64,000 nucleotides of DNA from Cervus elaphus. Taxonomy: Eukaryota > Chordata > Mammalia > Artiodactyla > Cervidae. Location: contig NC_057828.1 of assembly GCF_910594005.1 (NCBI RefSeq), positions 5,034,235 to 5,098,234 on the forward strand, in the 5' to 3' direction. The position numbers and the translations under genes are program-made. The first letter of the stretch is position 1, and the number at the start of each line of letters is the position of its first letter. This document shows, piece after piece, positions 42,866 through 54,234 of the stretch. Below the pieces are notes generated by a model. It did no database searches. It saw only the letters and a program-made list of their open reading frames with translations, and was not told the origin of the DNA.

Positions 42866-43839
42866 GAAGATATATCAATGGGTGGATAGGTCAACAGGTC
42901 AGTAAATGATCAGGTTTTCTCCTATAAATTCCCAGCAAGACTACACTTACAGAGATAGGATGACTGTTAGGACACCTCCTCGAATCTCAACTGTCTGTCC
43001 TCCATTGTAGGGGCAACATTTTCATTGGAAAGTCTTTTGTCACCGTTGATACAAAAATTAGCTTGCAAATGTGATGAGCACAGAATAAACAAAGACTGTG
43101 GATAAGAAAATGTGATAAAAGCACAGAACCAGAGAAAACAGAACAAACAAAAGAAAGAATTTAAGTCTTTATAACTTTAGAGCTGAAGAAGACCCCAGGG
43201 ATCAGTGGACAAGTCCATTATTAATAAAACCTTCTGACCAACCTTTTCTCTACATCTCTGTACCTTTTGCCAAAGATGATATTCACTTTGATGTTGCAGA
43301 GCCTTAGTTTGCTTTTTGTGTTTTCTCTCTTCACAAATGAATGTTAGGTTATCCTTTTGTATAGGCAAATTGTTCTTACAAAAAGAGCATTATAAATAAT
43401 GAAAATATAAACAAATTCTCCCAACTCTAAAGTTCTCTTTCTACTCAAACATTTAATACAAGTAATTTAAGGACAATGGAATTCCTCAAGTGCAGAGGAG
43501 AACAGAGTTCATTCTTCTGCTGGCAGAGAGAAAGAACTGTCTCCCTGCTCAGCTTGGGAGACAAGAGTCACCACTCTCTAGTGAGGGCAAGGCACTCATT
43601 GTCCCTCTTTCCAGACACCTTGGCACTGATGCCAAAAGCTGACTCCTCTTTCCTGAAAGTCTTGTTAGGAAACATGGGGGTTGTGCTTCCAGCTGCCCCA
43701 CCATCTTCTGAGACCTCTGAGCCTCTAGCAACTAAATTTCAGGCTTTTGAGGGGACTGAGCCAGGGTAATGGGGCTTGAAGGGCCAGAGCCCAAACAGGA
43801 CATTCTGTAACAATTACAATGGAGAAGGGATCATGTTCC
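42866..43839. other. Unassigned stretch
   Basis: No gene supported. A 97-codon frame (43476-43769, plus) starts with ATG but has no known domain, and the opposite strand is open over 60 codons in the same place. I treat it as chance. Confidence 0.35.
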
Positions 43840-44445
43840 ACATGACTGTTTCCGGTGGCACAACATGGGCATGCCTTGCAGGTGTTACCCGAAAACTGGG
43901 TTCACTTCCTGATGGATGTCAAGCTGAAAGACACAACCAAGTCAAAGATTGGAAGAAGGAAAGATTTATTATTTGCAGCAAGTAAGGAGAACACCGCTTC
44001 CCAGGTGGCACTAGTGGTGAAAAAAAAAAAAAAAACTGCCTGCCTATGCAGGAGATGTAAGAGATGTGGGTTTGATCTCTGGGTTGGGAAGATCCCCTGG
44101 AGGAGGGCATGGAAACCCATTCCAGTATTCTTGCCTGGAGAATCCATGGACATAGGAGTCTGGTGGGCTACACTCCATAGAGTTGCAAGGAGTTGGACAC
44201 AACTGAAGTGACTGATCCCACACACAAGGAGAACACAATCTCTTTCCCAAAGCAATGTCTCTCTAGTAGCAAAATTGTGGCACTTTTCAGCTAAGAGTAC
44301 ATGCATATTCATGAAGAGGTTTAAGTGGTATGTGCATATTTATGAAGGGACTTGAATAGGAGAATGAAGTATAGAATTGGGGCAAGTCTACAAGTGCCCA
44401 AGCTCCAGTTGTTTGAAGTTATGAGAGTCAGCAGAAGCAGCATCT
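43840..44445 (-). mobile_element. Probable ERV LTR, antisense, split by Bov-tA
   Basis: The segment reads as an LTR on the minus strand, with a polyadenylation-type AATAAA in complement (TTTATTATTTGC at 43967). The AAAGATTTATT context and repeated 'catgcatattcatgaag ... gtgcatatttatgaaggg' phrases (44300-44350) are typical of ruminant LTRs. No flanking duplication or internal gene is seen, so the family is uncertain. Possibly continued at 45560 beyond the BovB. Confidence 0.45.
43984..44236 (+). mobile_element. Bov-tA SINE with 11-bp TSD and an internal A16
   Basis: The SINE 43995-44225 is flanked by exact AAGGAGAACAC copies at 43984-43994 and 44226-44236. Between the A-box side (CTTCCCAGGTGGCACTAGTGGT) and the body, the usual 'taaagaa' has become a run of 16 A (44020-44035). 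Confidence 0.95.
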
Positions 44446-45557
44446 TTTTGTTGTCATTCAGTCACTCAGACATGTCTAACTCTTTGCGGCCCCATGGGCC
44501 ACAGCATACCAGGCTGCCCTGTCCTTCCCTATCTCCTGGAGTTTGCTCAAACATGGACATGAGTCCATTGAGTCATTGATGCCATCCAACCATCTAATCC
44601 TCTGTCACCCCCTTCTTTTGCCTTCAGTCTTTCCCAGCATCAGGATCTTTTCCAATGAGTCAGCTCTTTGCATCAGTTGGCCAAAGTATTAGAGCTTTAC
44701 ATTCAGCATCAGTCCTTCCAGTGAATATTCAGGGTTGATTTCCCTTAGGATTGACTGGTTTAATCTCCTTGCTGTCCAAGGGACTCTCAAGAGTCTTCTC
44801 CAGCACCACAGTTTGAAATCAATTCTTTGGCACTCAGCCTTCTTTATGGTCTAACTCTCAAATCCATATTCAACTACTGGAAAAAATTTGACTATACTAC
44901 TTTGACTATATGGACCTTTGTTGACAAAGTAATGTCTCTGCTTTCTATTACATTGTTTAGATTTGGCATAGCCTTTCTTCCAAAGAGCAAGTGTCTTTTA
45001 ATTTCATAACTGCAGTCACCATCCACTGTGACTTTGGAGCCCAAGAAAATAAAGTCTGTCACTGTTTCCATCATTTCCACATCTATTTGCCATGAAGTGA
45101 TGGGACCAGATGCCATGATCTTAGTTATTTGAATGTTGAGTTTTAAGCCAACTTTTTCACTTTCCTCTTTCACCTTCACCACGCAACTCTTCAGTTCCTC
45201 TTTGCTTTCTGCCATAAGGGTGGTGTCATCTGCATATCTGAGTTTATTGATATTTCTCCTGGCAATCTTGATTCCAGCTTGAGCTTCAACCAGCCTAGCA
45301 TTTCACATGGTGTACTCTGCCAGTAAGTTAAATAAGCAGGGTGACAATATACAGCCTTGATGTACTCCTTTCCCAATTTGGAACCAGTCTGCCGTGTCTG
45401 ATTCTAACTGTTCCTTCTTGACCAGCATACAGATTTCTCAAGAGGCAGGGGAGGTGGTCTAATATTCCCATCTCTTGAAGAATTTTCCACAGTTTGTTGT
45501 GATCTACATAGTCAAAGGCTTTAGCATAGTCAATGAAGCAAAAGTAAATGTTTTCCT
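44446..45557 (-). mobile_element. BovB LINE, minus strand, 5'-truncated
   Basis: 3' end of BovB from 'ttgttgtcattcagtcactcag' to 'ttagcatagtcaatgaagcaaaagtaaatg'. Minus frames 44892-45215 (KEELKSCVVKVKEESEKVGLKLN, ITKIMASGPITSWQIDVEM) and 45191-45376 cover the region around the YADD site. Stops break it. Confidence 0.92.
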
Positions 45558-45709
45558 ATCGTCTTTCAGGTTCCAGTTGATCTGGTGGTTGAGAACTTGA
45601 GGCAGGTTTAAATTCTCCAAAAAAGCTCATGAAAATATTTTGGGATAATTTTTAACATTGAAACAGGAGTCTTTACAACTAATTTATTATCTTTGCTATT
45701 GTTACTTTG

Positions 45710-45930
45710 GGCTTCCCTGGTAGCTCAATGGTAAAGAATCAACTTGCCAATGCAGGAGATTCGAGAGACGTGAGTTTGATCCCTGGGTTGAAAAGATCCC
45801 CTGGAGAAGGAAATGGAACTCATTCTATTATTCTTGCTTGGGAAATACCATAAACAGAGGAGCTTGGCAGGCTGCAGTCCACAGGGTCACAAAAGAGTTG
45901 GAGAGGATTTAACGACTAAGCAACAACAAA
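45710..45930 (+). mobile_element. Bov-tA SINE
   Basis: Plus-strand Bov-tA from 'gggcttccctggtagctcaatgg' to 'ggatttaacgactaagcaac' with an A-rich tail. TTGCTATTGTT before and TTGCCTATTTT after are compatible with an aged duplication. Confidence 0.92.
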
Positions 45931-45997
45931 AAATCATTGCCTATTTTGCCTGATAACATTCATTCATTCTTTTCTGCCCTCGTTGTTGTTGTTTCAG

Positions 45998-46445
45998 TGA
46001 TAAACTGACTTCCACTAAACCTTGAGCCTCAGTATACACTCACTGTAACACATCAGCAAGCTAAATGAAGCACAAAGACACCAAGACAGTTTCAAGGCAC
46101 CATAAGGTTCAACAAGTGGGCAATGGCCCGTTTCCTGGAAGTCCCCTTCCCCTAAATAGCTGGAATACTCCTCCTACTCTTTAGCCATGAAATTACCCAC
46201 CCTTTTAAAACTGACAACCTCGTACCCTAGGACCAGTCTCACCTTCTGAGATGACCCATAGTCTGTCTGTGGAGTGTGTTTCTCTCTAAATAAATCCACT
46301 TCTTACCCATCACTGTGTCTTTCACTGAATTCTTTCCACAATAAGACATCAAGAACCTGAGCTTCATTAAATCCTAAGATCAACTGTGTGATCTCAATTA
46401 AAAGAACATGGATTCAAGCCCCATCCAAACAGGTCACCTGTGGTT
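45998..46445 (+). mobile_element. Ruminant class I ERV-type solo LTR
   Basis: Phrases 'acaacctcgtaccctaggaccagtctcaccttctgagatgaccca', 'ctgtggagtgtgtttctctctaaataaatccacttctt', and 'tgaattctttccacaataagacatcaagaacctgagcttc' are those of a common ruminant LTR family. The AATAAA at about 46288 would be its polyadenylation signal. No internal retroviral genes are attached. Ends are approximate. Confidence 0.6.
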
Positions 46446-46947
46446 GGTAGATGATCTAAGTTTCAGGGCTTTTTGGGGAGCTGCTGAGAAATATTCCTGG
46501 TGTCAGTATTTTTCAAGAAGCAAAGTCAGTCAAATATGTAGTATGCTGCTGACCTTCAAGCCTACGGGGTAATTTATTAACTTATTTAAAACATATGGGG
46601 TCATTTATTAACTTATTTAAAATATTATGAGCTCATTGTTCATGCCAGGTGCTGGGTTAGATGCTGCAGTGGCCAAGATGATTAAGATATGGCTTCTTCT
46701 CATATCTTGGGAAGATGGAAACTTAAGAGCTTTACTTCAAGACAATGAAGTAAGGGTTGCACTTCTTGGGCAAAGAAGAACTTGATAGTTCACAGAATCT
46801 AAGAAAGACTGAAAGTTAAACATGGCCTAGGCAGGGATGTCTCACAGACAGCTGGAATCTGCAATCGAACACTGTCAGAATTGTCTCCCTCTCTCTTCTC
46901 TGCTTCTGCCTGTATATTCAACTTATTCTCTCAATAAATACCAGTCC
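46446..46947. other. Unassigned stretch with a 31-bp tandem duplication
   Basis: Contains GGGGT-A/C-ATTTATTAACTT twice, at 46566-46596 and 46597-46627, a 31-base tandem duplication. 46640-46700 has an L2-like phrase ('catgccaggtgctgggttagatgctgcagtggccaagatgattaaga'). Confidence 0.5.
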
Positions 46948-47095
46948 TAGGACTTCCCTGGTGATTCAGTGGTTAAGAATCTGCCTGCCAATGCAGGAGA
47001 CATGGGTTCAACCCCTGGCCAGGCAACTAAGATCCCACTTGCTGTAGGGCAATTAAGCCCATCCGCAGTTACTGAGCCTACACTCTAGAGCCATG
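46948..47095 (+). mobile_element. CHR SINE, truncated by BovB
   Basis: Head 'aggacttccctggtgattcagtggttaagaatctgcc', then the CHR body to 'cactctagagccatgtcc', where the minus-strand BovB sequence begins without a gap. The two share ATGTCC at the join. Confidence 0.88.
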
Positions 47096-48510
47096 TCCGT
47101 GTGTAGAGTCTTCTCTTGTGCTTTTCAAGTGGTTGTTTGCTATGACCAGTGCGTTCTCTTGCCAAAACACTGTTAGCCTTTCCCTGCTTCATTTTGTACT
47201 CCAAGGGCAAACTTACCTGTTGCCCCAGGTATCTCTTGACTTCCTACTTTTGCATTTCAATCCCCTATGATGAAAAAGACATCATTTTTGGTATTAGTTC
47301 TAGAAAGTCTTGTAGGTCTTCATAGAACCATCCGACGTCAGCTTCTTCGGGATTAGTGGTTGAGGCATAGGCTTGGGTTACTGGGATGTTAATGATTTGC
47401 CTTGGAAACAAACTGAGATCATTCTGTCATTTTTGAGATTGTACCCAAGTACTGCATTTTGTACTCTTTTGTTGACTATGAGGGCTACTCCATTTCTTCA
47501 AGGATTCTTGCCCACAGTTGTAGATATAATGATCATCTGAATTAAATTTTCCCATTCCCATCCATTTCAGTTCACTGATTCCTAACTGTCTTGCCATCTC
47601 CTGCTTGGCCCCATTCAATTTACCTTGATTCATGGATCCAACATTCCAGGTTCCTAAGCAGTGTTGTTCTTTACAGTGTTGGACTTCACTTTCACCACCA
47701 GACACATCCACAACTGGGCATCATTTTTGCTTTGGCTCAGCCTCTTCATTTTTCCTGGAGCTATTTCTGTGTTCTTCCACAGTAGCATATTGGACACCTA
47801 CTGACCTAGTGCGGTCATCTTTCAGTGTCCTATCTTTTTGCCTTTTCATACTGTTCTTGGGGTTGTCAAGGCAAGAATACGAAGTGGTTTACCATTCCCT
47901 TCTCCAGTGGACCAGGTTTTATCAGAACTCTCCACCATGACCCTTACATCTTGGGTGGCCCCACACGGCATGGTTCATAGTTTCATTGAGTTACACAAGG
48001 TTGTGATCCATGTGATCATTTTGGTTCTGTGATTGTGGCTTTCATTCTGGAGGCCATCGGATTGTAGTCTTGCTTCTTCTGTCTGCCCTCAATGGATGAG
48101 GGTAAGAGGCTTGTGCAAGCTTCCTGATGGGAAGCACTGGCTGTGGGGAAAACTGGGTCTTCCTCTGGTGGGCAGGGACATGCTTAGTAAAACTTTAATC
48201 CAATTTTCTGCTGAGGGTTGTGCTCCCTCCCTGTTAGTTGTTTGGCCTGAGGAGGCCTAGTCCTAGACTCTGCAGTCTCAATGGTAAGGCAAAAGGCTCT
48301 GTGGTAGGGATAATGGCAACCTCCTCCAAGAGGACTTATGCCAACACACTGCACCTCCCAGGACTGCTGCTCCCAGAGCCCCTGTCCCTGCAGCAGGCCG
48401 CTGTCAACCCACGCCTCTGCAGGAGGCCCTCAGATGCCACAGGCAGGTCTGCTCAGTCTCTTGTGGGGTCACTGCTCCCGGCCTTTGGTCCTGGGGCACG
48501 CAAGGTTTTG
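47096..48510 (-). mobile_element. BovB LINE 5' part with an alternative leader, minus strand
   Basis: 47096-48000 is the BovB endonuclease region, matching 588-1500. Upstream of about 48010 the leader differs from the copy at 1-1735: instead of short GGGGTATCT units it runs into a long unique leader ('ttctgtctgccctcaatggatgagg', 'gcttcctgatgggaagcactggctgtgg', 'aaaactttaatccaattttctgctg', 'ggacttatgccaacacactgc'). The 3' part of the element is missing. Confidence 0.8.
47427..47711 (-). pseudogene. BovB endonuclease N-terminal part
   Basis: The 94-codon minus-strand frame has CLGTWNVGSMNQGKLNGAKQ, then LGISELKWMGMGKFNSDDHY and CGQESLKKW, after which a frameshift ends the similarity. Unlike the copy at 588-1495, the SELK catalytic-glutamate segment is present. 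GDWNAKVG-type sequence continues in another frame toward 47260. Not functional. Confidence 0.88.
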
Positions 48511-49101
48511 TATGGCCTGCTGCTCATCAACTCGTCAGCTTATGGAGAGGGGCTGTTCAAATTAAATGCTGCATGTAAAACACTCAAAACAGTGATGGAT
48601 ACATGGAAAGATTGTGGTCAAGGTTGGCTGTGTTATTTACATAGGTAGGATACAAAATTCAGCTGCTGTAACAAAGGTCATGATAAGAGTGACTTCACCA
48701 AGAGAGAGATCTAGAATAAGCAGACCAGGACTAAATTTCACAGTTTCACAGAGCAGGACAGACTCATCCTGTTTCGCCACTCTGCCATCCTCAACATGTG
48801 GCTTCCATCTCAAGATCTAAACCAATTCCTCCAACTCCTGCCATCACAGCTACATTCTGGTCAGAGTGAAGTGGGGAAAGGAATGTGGAGTATATACCTT
48901 TTCCTTTAGGATACTACCCGGAAGTGTCATACATTCCTTCTACTAACATTCCACTGGCTAAAACTTAATCCCAAAGCCACAGCTCGGAGCAAGGGAAACT
49001 GGAAGATGTGATCTGGAGCTGACAAACCAGGTATCTCATGAGTTGGCATAACAACTCTGAAATTCTGAGTTTAATTACTAAAAGAAGGAATGGATACATT
49101 T
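48511..49101 (+). repeat. Unassigned ancient interspersed-repeat-like stretch
   Basis: 48635-49015 has the cadence of an old eutherian repeat ('acaaaattcagctgctgtaacaaaggtcatgataagagtg', 'catcctcaacatgtggcttcc', 'catacattccttctactaacattccactggctaaaacttaatcccaaagcc'). I cannot name the family. No exon recognised. Confidence 0.4.
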
Positions 49102-51277
49102 TTAGGGACAATCAGCAAAAACAAGACTGGGAGCTGACTGTGACTCAGATCATGAACTCCTTACTGCAAAATTCAGACTTAAATTGAAGAAAGTAGGAGA
49201 AACCACTAGACCATTCAGGTATGACCTAAATCAAATCCCTATGATTACACAGTGGAAGTGGCAAATAGATTCAAGGGATTATATCTGATAAACAGAGTGC
49301 ATGAAGAACTATAGATGGAGGTTCGTGACATTGTACAGGAGGCAGTGATCAAGACCATCCCCAAGAAAAAGAAATGCAAAATGGCAAAATGGTTGTCTGA
49401 GGAGGTCTTACAAATAGCTGAGAAAAGAAGAGAAGCTAAAGGCAAAGGAGAAAAGGAAAGATATACCCATTTGAATTCAGAGTTCCAAAGAATAACAAGG
49501 AGAGATAAGAAAGCCTTCCTCACTGATCAATTCAAAGAAATAGAGGAAAACAATAGAATGGGAAAGACTAGAGATCTCTTCAAGAAAATTCAAGATACCA
49601 ACAGAATGCTTCATGCAAAGATGATCGAAATAAAGGACAGAGTGGTATAGACCTAACAGAAGCAGAAGATATTAAGAAGAGGTGGCAAGAATACACAGAA
49701 GAACTATACAAAAATATCTTTATGATCCAGATAACAACGATGATGTGATCACTCACCTAGAGCCACACATCCTGGAATGGGAAGTCAAGTGGGCCTTAGG
49801 AAGCATCACTACAAACAAAGGTCGTGGAGGTGATGGAATTCCAGTTGAACTATTTCAAATGCTTAAAGATGATGCTGTGAAAGTGCTGCACTCAATAAGC
49901 CAGCAAATCTGGAAAAGGTCAGTTTTCATTCCAATCCCAAAGAAAGGCAATGCCAAAGGATGTTCAAACTACCACACAATTTCATTCATCTCACACGCTA
50001 GCAAAGTAATGCTCAAAATCCTCCAAGCCAGGCTTGAAGAGCACATGAACCATGAACTTCCAGATGTTCAAGCTGGATTTAGAAAAGGCAGAGGAACCAG
50101 AGATCAAATTGCCAACATCTTTTGGATCATGAAAAAAGCAAGAGAGTTCCAGAAAAACATCTACTTCTGCTTTATTGACTATGCCAAAGCCTTTAACTGT
50201 GTGGATCACAACAAACTATGGAAAATTCTAAAAGAGATGGGAATACCAGACCACTTTACCTGCCCGCTGAGAAACCTGTATGCAGGTCAAGAAGCAATAG
50301 TTAGAACCAGACATGGACAACAATTTCCAAATTGGGAAAGCAGTACATCAAGGTTGTATATTGTCTTCTTGCTTATTTAACTTATATGCACAGTACATCA
50401 TGCAAAATGCCAGGCTAGATGAAGCATAAGCTGGAATCAAGATTACCAGGAGAAATTTCAATAACCTCAGATATGCAGATGACACCACACTTATGGCAGA
50501 AAGCAAAGAGGAACTGAAAAGCCTCTTAATGAAAGTGAAAGAGGAAAGAAAAAGCTGGCTTAGAACTCAACTTTCAAAAAACTAAGATCATGGCATCTGG
50601 TCCCATCACTTCATGGCAAATAGATGGGGAACCAATGGAAACAATGACAGATTTTATTTGGGGGGCTCCAAAGTCACAGCAGGTATGACTGCAGCCATAA
50701 AATTAAGATGCTTGCTCCTTGGAAGGTAAGCTATGACCAACCTAGACAGCATATTATAAAGAGAGATATTCCTTTACTGACAAAGGTCCATCTAGTCAAA
50801 GCATGGTTTTTCCAATAGTCATGTATGGATGTGAGAGTTGGACTATAAAGAAAGCTGAGCACTTGAATAATTGATGCTTTTGAACTGTGGTGTTGGAGAA
50901 GACTCTTGAGAGTCCCTTGGGCTACAAGGAGATCCAACCAGTCCATCCTAAAGGAAATCAGTCCTGAATATTCATTTGAAGGACTGATGCTGAAGCTGAA
51001 ACTCCAATAGTTTGTCCACCTGATGCAAAGAACTGACTCACTGGAAAAACCCTGATGTTGGGAAAGATTGAAGGCAGGAGGAGAAGGGGATGACAGTGGA
51101 CAAGATTGTTGGATGCCATCTTTTCATGAGTTTGCCATGCCATCTGGACTCATGCCATCTGGATATGAGTTTGAGTAGGCTCCAGGAGCTGGTGATGGAC
51201 AGGGAAGCCTGGTGTGCTACAGTCCATGGGATCGCAAAGAGTCAGACATGACTGAATGACTGAACTGAACTTAGGGA
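49102..51277 (+). mobile_element. BovB LINE, plus strand, 5'-truncated, with 7-bp TSD
   Basis: The element 49109-51270 begins at the end of the endonuclease domain ('cagcaaaaacaagactgggagctgactgtg') and ends in the 'gactgaactgaac' tail. TTAGGGA at 49102-49108 and 51271-51277 is the target-site duplication. It is the best-preserved reverse transcriptase copy in the window, still broken by several stops. Confidence 0.95.
49315..50380 (+). pseudogene. BovB linker and reverse transcriptase, two long frames
   Basis: Frame 49315-49650 (111 codons) gives the basic linker (IPKKKKCKMAKWLSEEVLQ, FQRITRRDKKAFLTDQFKEI). Frame 49682-50380 (232 codons) gives most of the RT: ILEWEVKWALGSITTNKGRG, FIPIPKKGNAKGCSNYHTI, ELPDVQAGFRKGRGTRDQIA, and motif A FIDYAKAFNCVDH (second D replaced by N). 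A deletion shortens the QQIWK-RSVF region. The YADD box follows in another frame at about 50470. Dead by frameshift. Confidence 0.92.
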
Positions 51278-51629
51278 ACGTAATCATGCCTTGATGTGCA
51301 ATTGTTTCCTCTGTTGTGTTTCACAGAATCAGAACTTCCCAGAGTTAGTTCTTGCAAATCCTCTGATCTCTAAAGGTAAAATAGAAATGTGGGGGAGCTT
51401 GGGGGTAGTTCTACAGGGACAGAACACTGTGCTGGGGGTTGGGGAAGGTTTCAGCATTCCCTCCCCCTCCCACCATGCTCTTCTTGTCTCAGCCTTTGAC
51501 CACTGAGCTTCTACATATGCCTCCTTTCCCACACACCCCACCCTCTTTTGTTCCCCAATTCAGCTGACTCATGTCCAGACTTCTTTCTCTCTCTCTCTTT
51601 TTTTTGAATTTCATTTTTTCTTTTTCTTC
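51278..51629. other. Unassigned stretch
   Basis: No gene or repeat recognised. T-rich run at 51583-51605. Confidence 0.4.
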
Positions 51630-51905
51630 CAGTTTTGTTGAGATATAGCTGGCGTACAGCACTATGTAAGTTTAAAGTATACAGCATACTAATCTGACTT
51701 ACACACATTATAAAATGATTATCACAATAAATTTAGTGAACATCCTTCATCTCAAATAGACACAAGATTAAAGAAGTAGAAAAAATACATATTTTTCTTG
51801 TAATGAAAACTCTTAGGATTTCCTATTTCAACTTTCATATATAGCATACAGCAGTGTTAATCCTATAGATCATGTTGTACATTACATCAGTATTATGTAT
51901 TTATC
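51630..51905 (-). mobile_element. Ancient L1M 3' UTR, left part of a split element
   Basis: Antisense L1 3' UTR phrases ('cagttttgttgagatatagctgg', 'aaaatgattatcacaataaatttagtgaacatccttcatctc', 'atcatgttgtacattacatcag'). The element resumes at 61525 ('atttatcctatatctgggagtttgtaccttttgac'), 9.6 kb away; everything between is later insertion. Confidence 0.82.
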
Positions 51906-52137
51906 TCTTTTTAAAAATTTATTTATTTTTTAATTGAAGGTTAGTTGCTTTACAAAATTTTGTTGTTTTCTATCAAACCTCAGCCTGAATCAGTCATAGG
52001 TATGCATATGTCCCCTCCCTCCTGAACCTCCCTCCCATCTCCCTCCCCATCCCACCCCTCTAGGATGATACAGAGCCCCTGTTTGAGTTTCCTGAAACAT
52101 ACAGCAAATTCGGGTTGGCTATCTGTCTTATATCTAT

Positions 52138-52866
52138 ATGGTAAGTGAAAGAGGAGAGTGAAAAAGTTGGCTTAAAAAAAAAAAAAACTAAGATCATGGC
52201 ATCCAGTCCCATCACCTCATGGCAAATAGATGGGGAAACAGTGGAAACAGTGACAGACTTTATTTTGGGGGCTCCAAAATCACTGCAAATGGTCACTAAA
52301 GCCAGGAAATTAAAAGATGCTTACTCCTTGGAAGGAAACCTATGACCAACCTAGACAGCATATTACGAAGCAGAGACATTACTTTGCCAGCAAAGGTCCG
52401 TCTAGTCAAGGTTATGGTTTTTGCAGTAGTCATGTATGGATGTGAGAGTTGGACTATATAGGAAGCTGAGCACCAAAGAATTGATTCTTTTGAACTGTGG
52501 TGTTGGAGAAGACTCTTGAGAGTCCCTTGGACTGCAAGGAGATCCAACCAGTCCATCCTAAAGGAAATCAGTCCTGAATATTCATTTGGAGGACTGATGC
52601 TGAAGCTGAAACTCCAATACTTTGGCCACCTGATGCAAAGAGCTGACTCGTCGGAAAAGACTCTGATGCTGGGAAAGATTGAGGGCAGGAGGAGAAGGGG
52701 ATGACAGATGATGAGATTGTTGGATGGCATCACCTACTCAGTGGACATGAGTTTGAGTGGACTCCAGGAATTGGTAATGGGCAGGGAGGCCGGGAGTGCT
52801 GCAATCCATGGGGTCACAAAGAGTCAGACACGACTGAGCTACTGAACTGAACTAAACTGAATGGGA
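52138..52866 (+). mobile_element. BovB 3' fragment inserted in the L1 3' UTR
   Basis: Plus-strand BovB from KVKEESEKVGL (52144) to the (CTGAA)n tail (52860). ATGGTA at 52138-52143 and ATGGGA at 52861-52866 are the likely duplication. The L1 3' UTR continues on both sides. An A13 run at 52176-52188 replaces part of the NIQKTK region. The frame 52516-52704 reads RVPWTARRSNQSILKEIS and LQYFGHLMQRADSSEKTL. Confidence 0.93.
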
Positions 52867-54234
52867 GTTTCTATGTTACTCTTTGCATACATGTCACCCT
52901 CTCCTCTCCTCTCCCCATGTCCATAAGTTTATTCTCCATGTCCGTTTCTCCACTGCTGCCCTGTAAATAAATTCTTCAGTTCCATTTTTCTAGATTCCAT
53001 ATATATGTGTTAGTATATGATATTTATCTTTCTCTCTCTGACTTACTTCACTCTGTATAATAGGCTCTAGGTTCATCTACCTCATTAGAACTGACTCAAA
53101 TGCATTCCTTTTTATGGCTGAGTGATATTCCATTGTTTATATGTACCACAACTTCTTTATCCATTCATCTGTCAATGGATATCTAGGTTGCTTCCATGTT
53201 CTAGCTATTGCAAATAGTGCTGCAATGAACAATGGGATATGTGTCTTTTTCAACATTGGTTTCCTCAGAGTATATGCCTAGGGGTGGGATTGCTGTGTCA
53301 TATGGTGTCTTTATTTCTAACTTTTAAGGGAATCTCCATACCATCTTCCATAGTGGCTGTATCAGTTTACATTCCCACCAACAGTGCAAGAGTGTTCCCT
53401 TTTCTTCACACCCTCTCCAGCATTTATTGTTTGTAGACTTTTGGATGATGGCCATTCTGACCGGTGTGAGGTGATATCTCATTGCAGTTTTTATTTGTGT
53501 TTTTCTAATAAAGAGCAATGTTGAGCATCTTTTCATGTGCTTGTTAACCATCTGTATATCTTCTTTGGAGAAATGTCTGTTTAGGTCTTTTTCCCACTTT
53601 TTGATTGGGTTGATTGTTTTTCTGGTATTGAGCTGTATGAGCTGCTTGTACATTTTGGAAATTGATCCTTTGTCAGTTGTTTCATTTGCTATTATTTTCC
53701 CCCATTCTGAGGGTTGTCTTTTCACCTTGCTTATAGTTTCCTTTGTTGTGCAAAATCTTTTAAGTTTAATCAGGCCCCACTTGTTTACTTTTGGTTTTGT
53801 TTTCATTACTCTAGGAGGTGGGTCATAGAGGATCTTGCTTTGATTTATTTCATCGAGTGTTCTGCCTATGTTTTCCTCTAAGAGTTTTAAAGTTTCTGGT
53901 CTTTCCTTTAGGTCTTTAATCTATTTTGATTTTATCTTTGTGTATGGTGTTAGGAGTGTTCTAATTTCATTGTTTTACATGGAGCTTTCCAGTTTTCCCA
54001 GCACCATTCATTGAAGAAGCTGTCTTTGCCCCACTGTATATTCTTGCCTCCTTTGTCAAAAATAAGGTACCCATAGATGCATGAGTTTATTTCTGGCCTT
54101 TCTATCTCATTCCATTGGTCTATATTTCTGTTTTTGTGCCAGCACAATACTGTCTTGATGGCTGTAGCTTTGTGGTATAATCTGAAGTTGATTCCTCCAT
54201 CTCCATTCTTCTTTCTCAAGACTGCTTTGGCTCT

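Noticed and set aside
43476..43769. 97-codon frame with ATG
   Set aside because: No recognisable domain, opposite strand also open, no visible splice or promoter context.
39990..46445. A provirus with genes between LTR-like segments
   Set aside because: No gag, pro, pol or env similarity seen between them; the intervening DNA is BovB, SINE, MIR and unassigned sequence.
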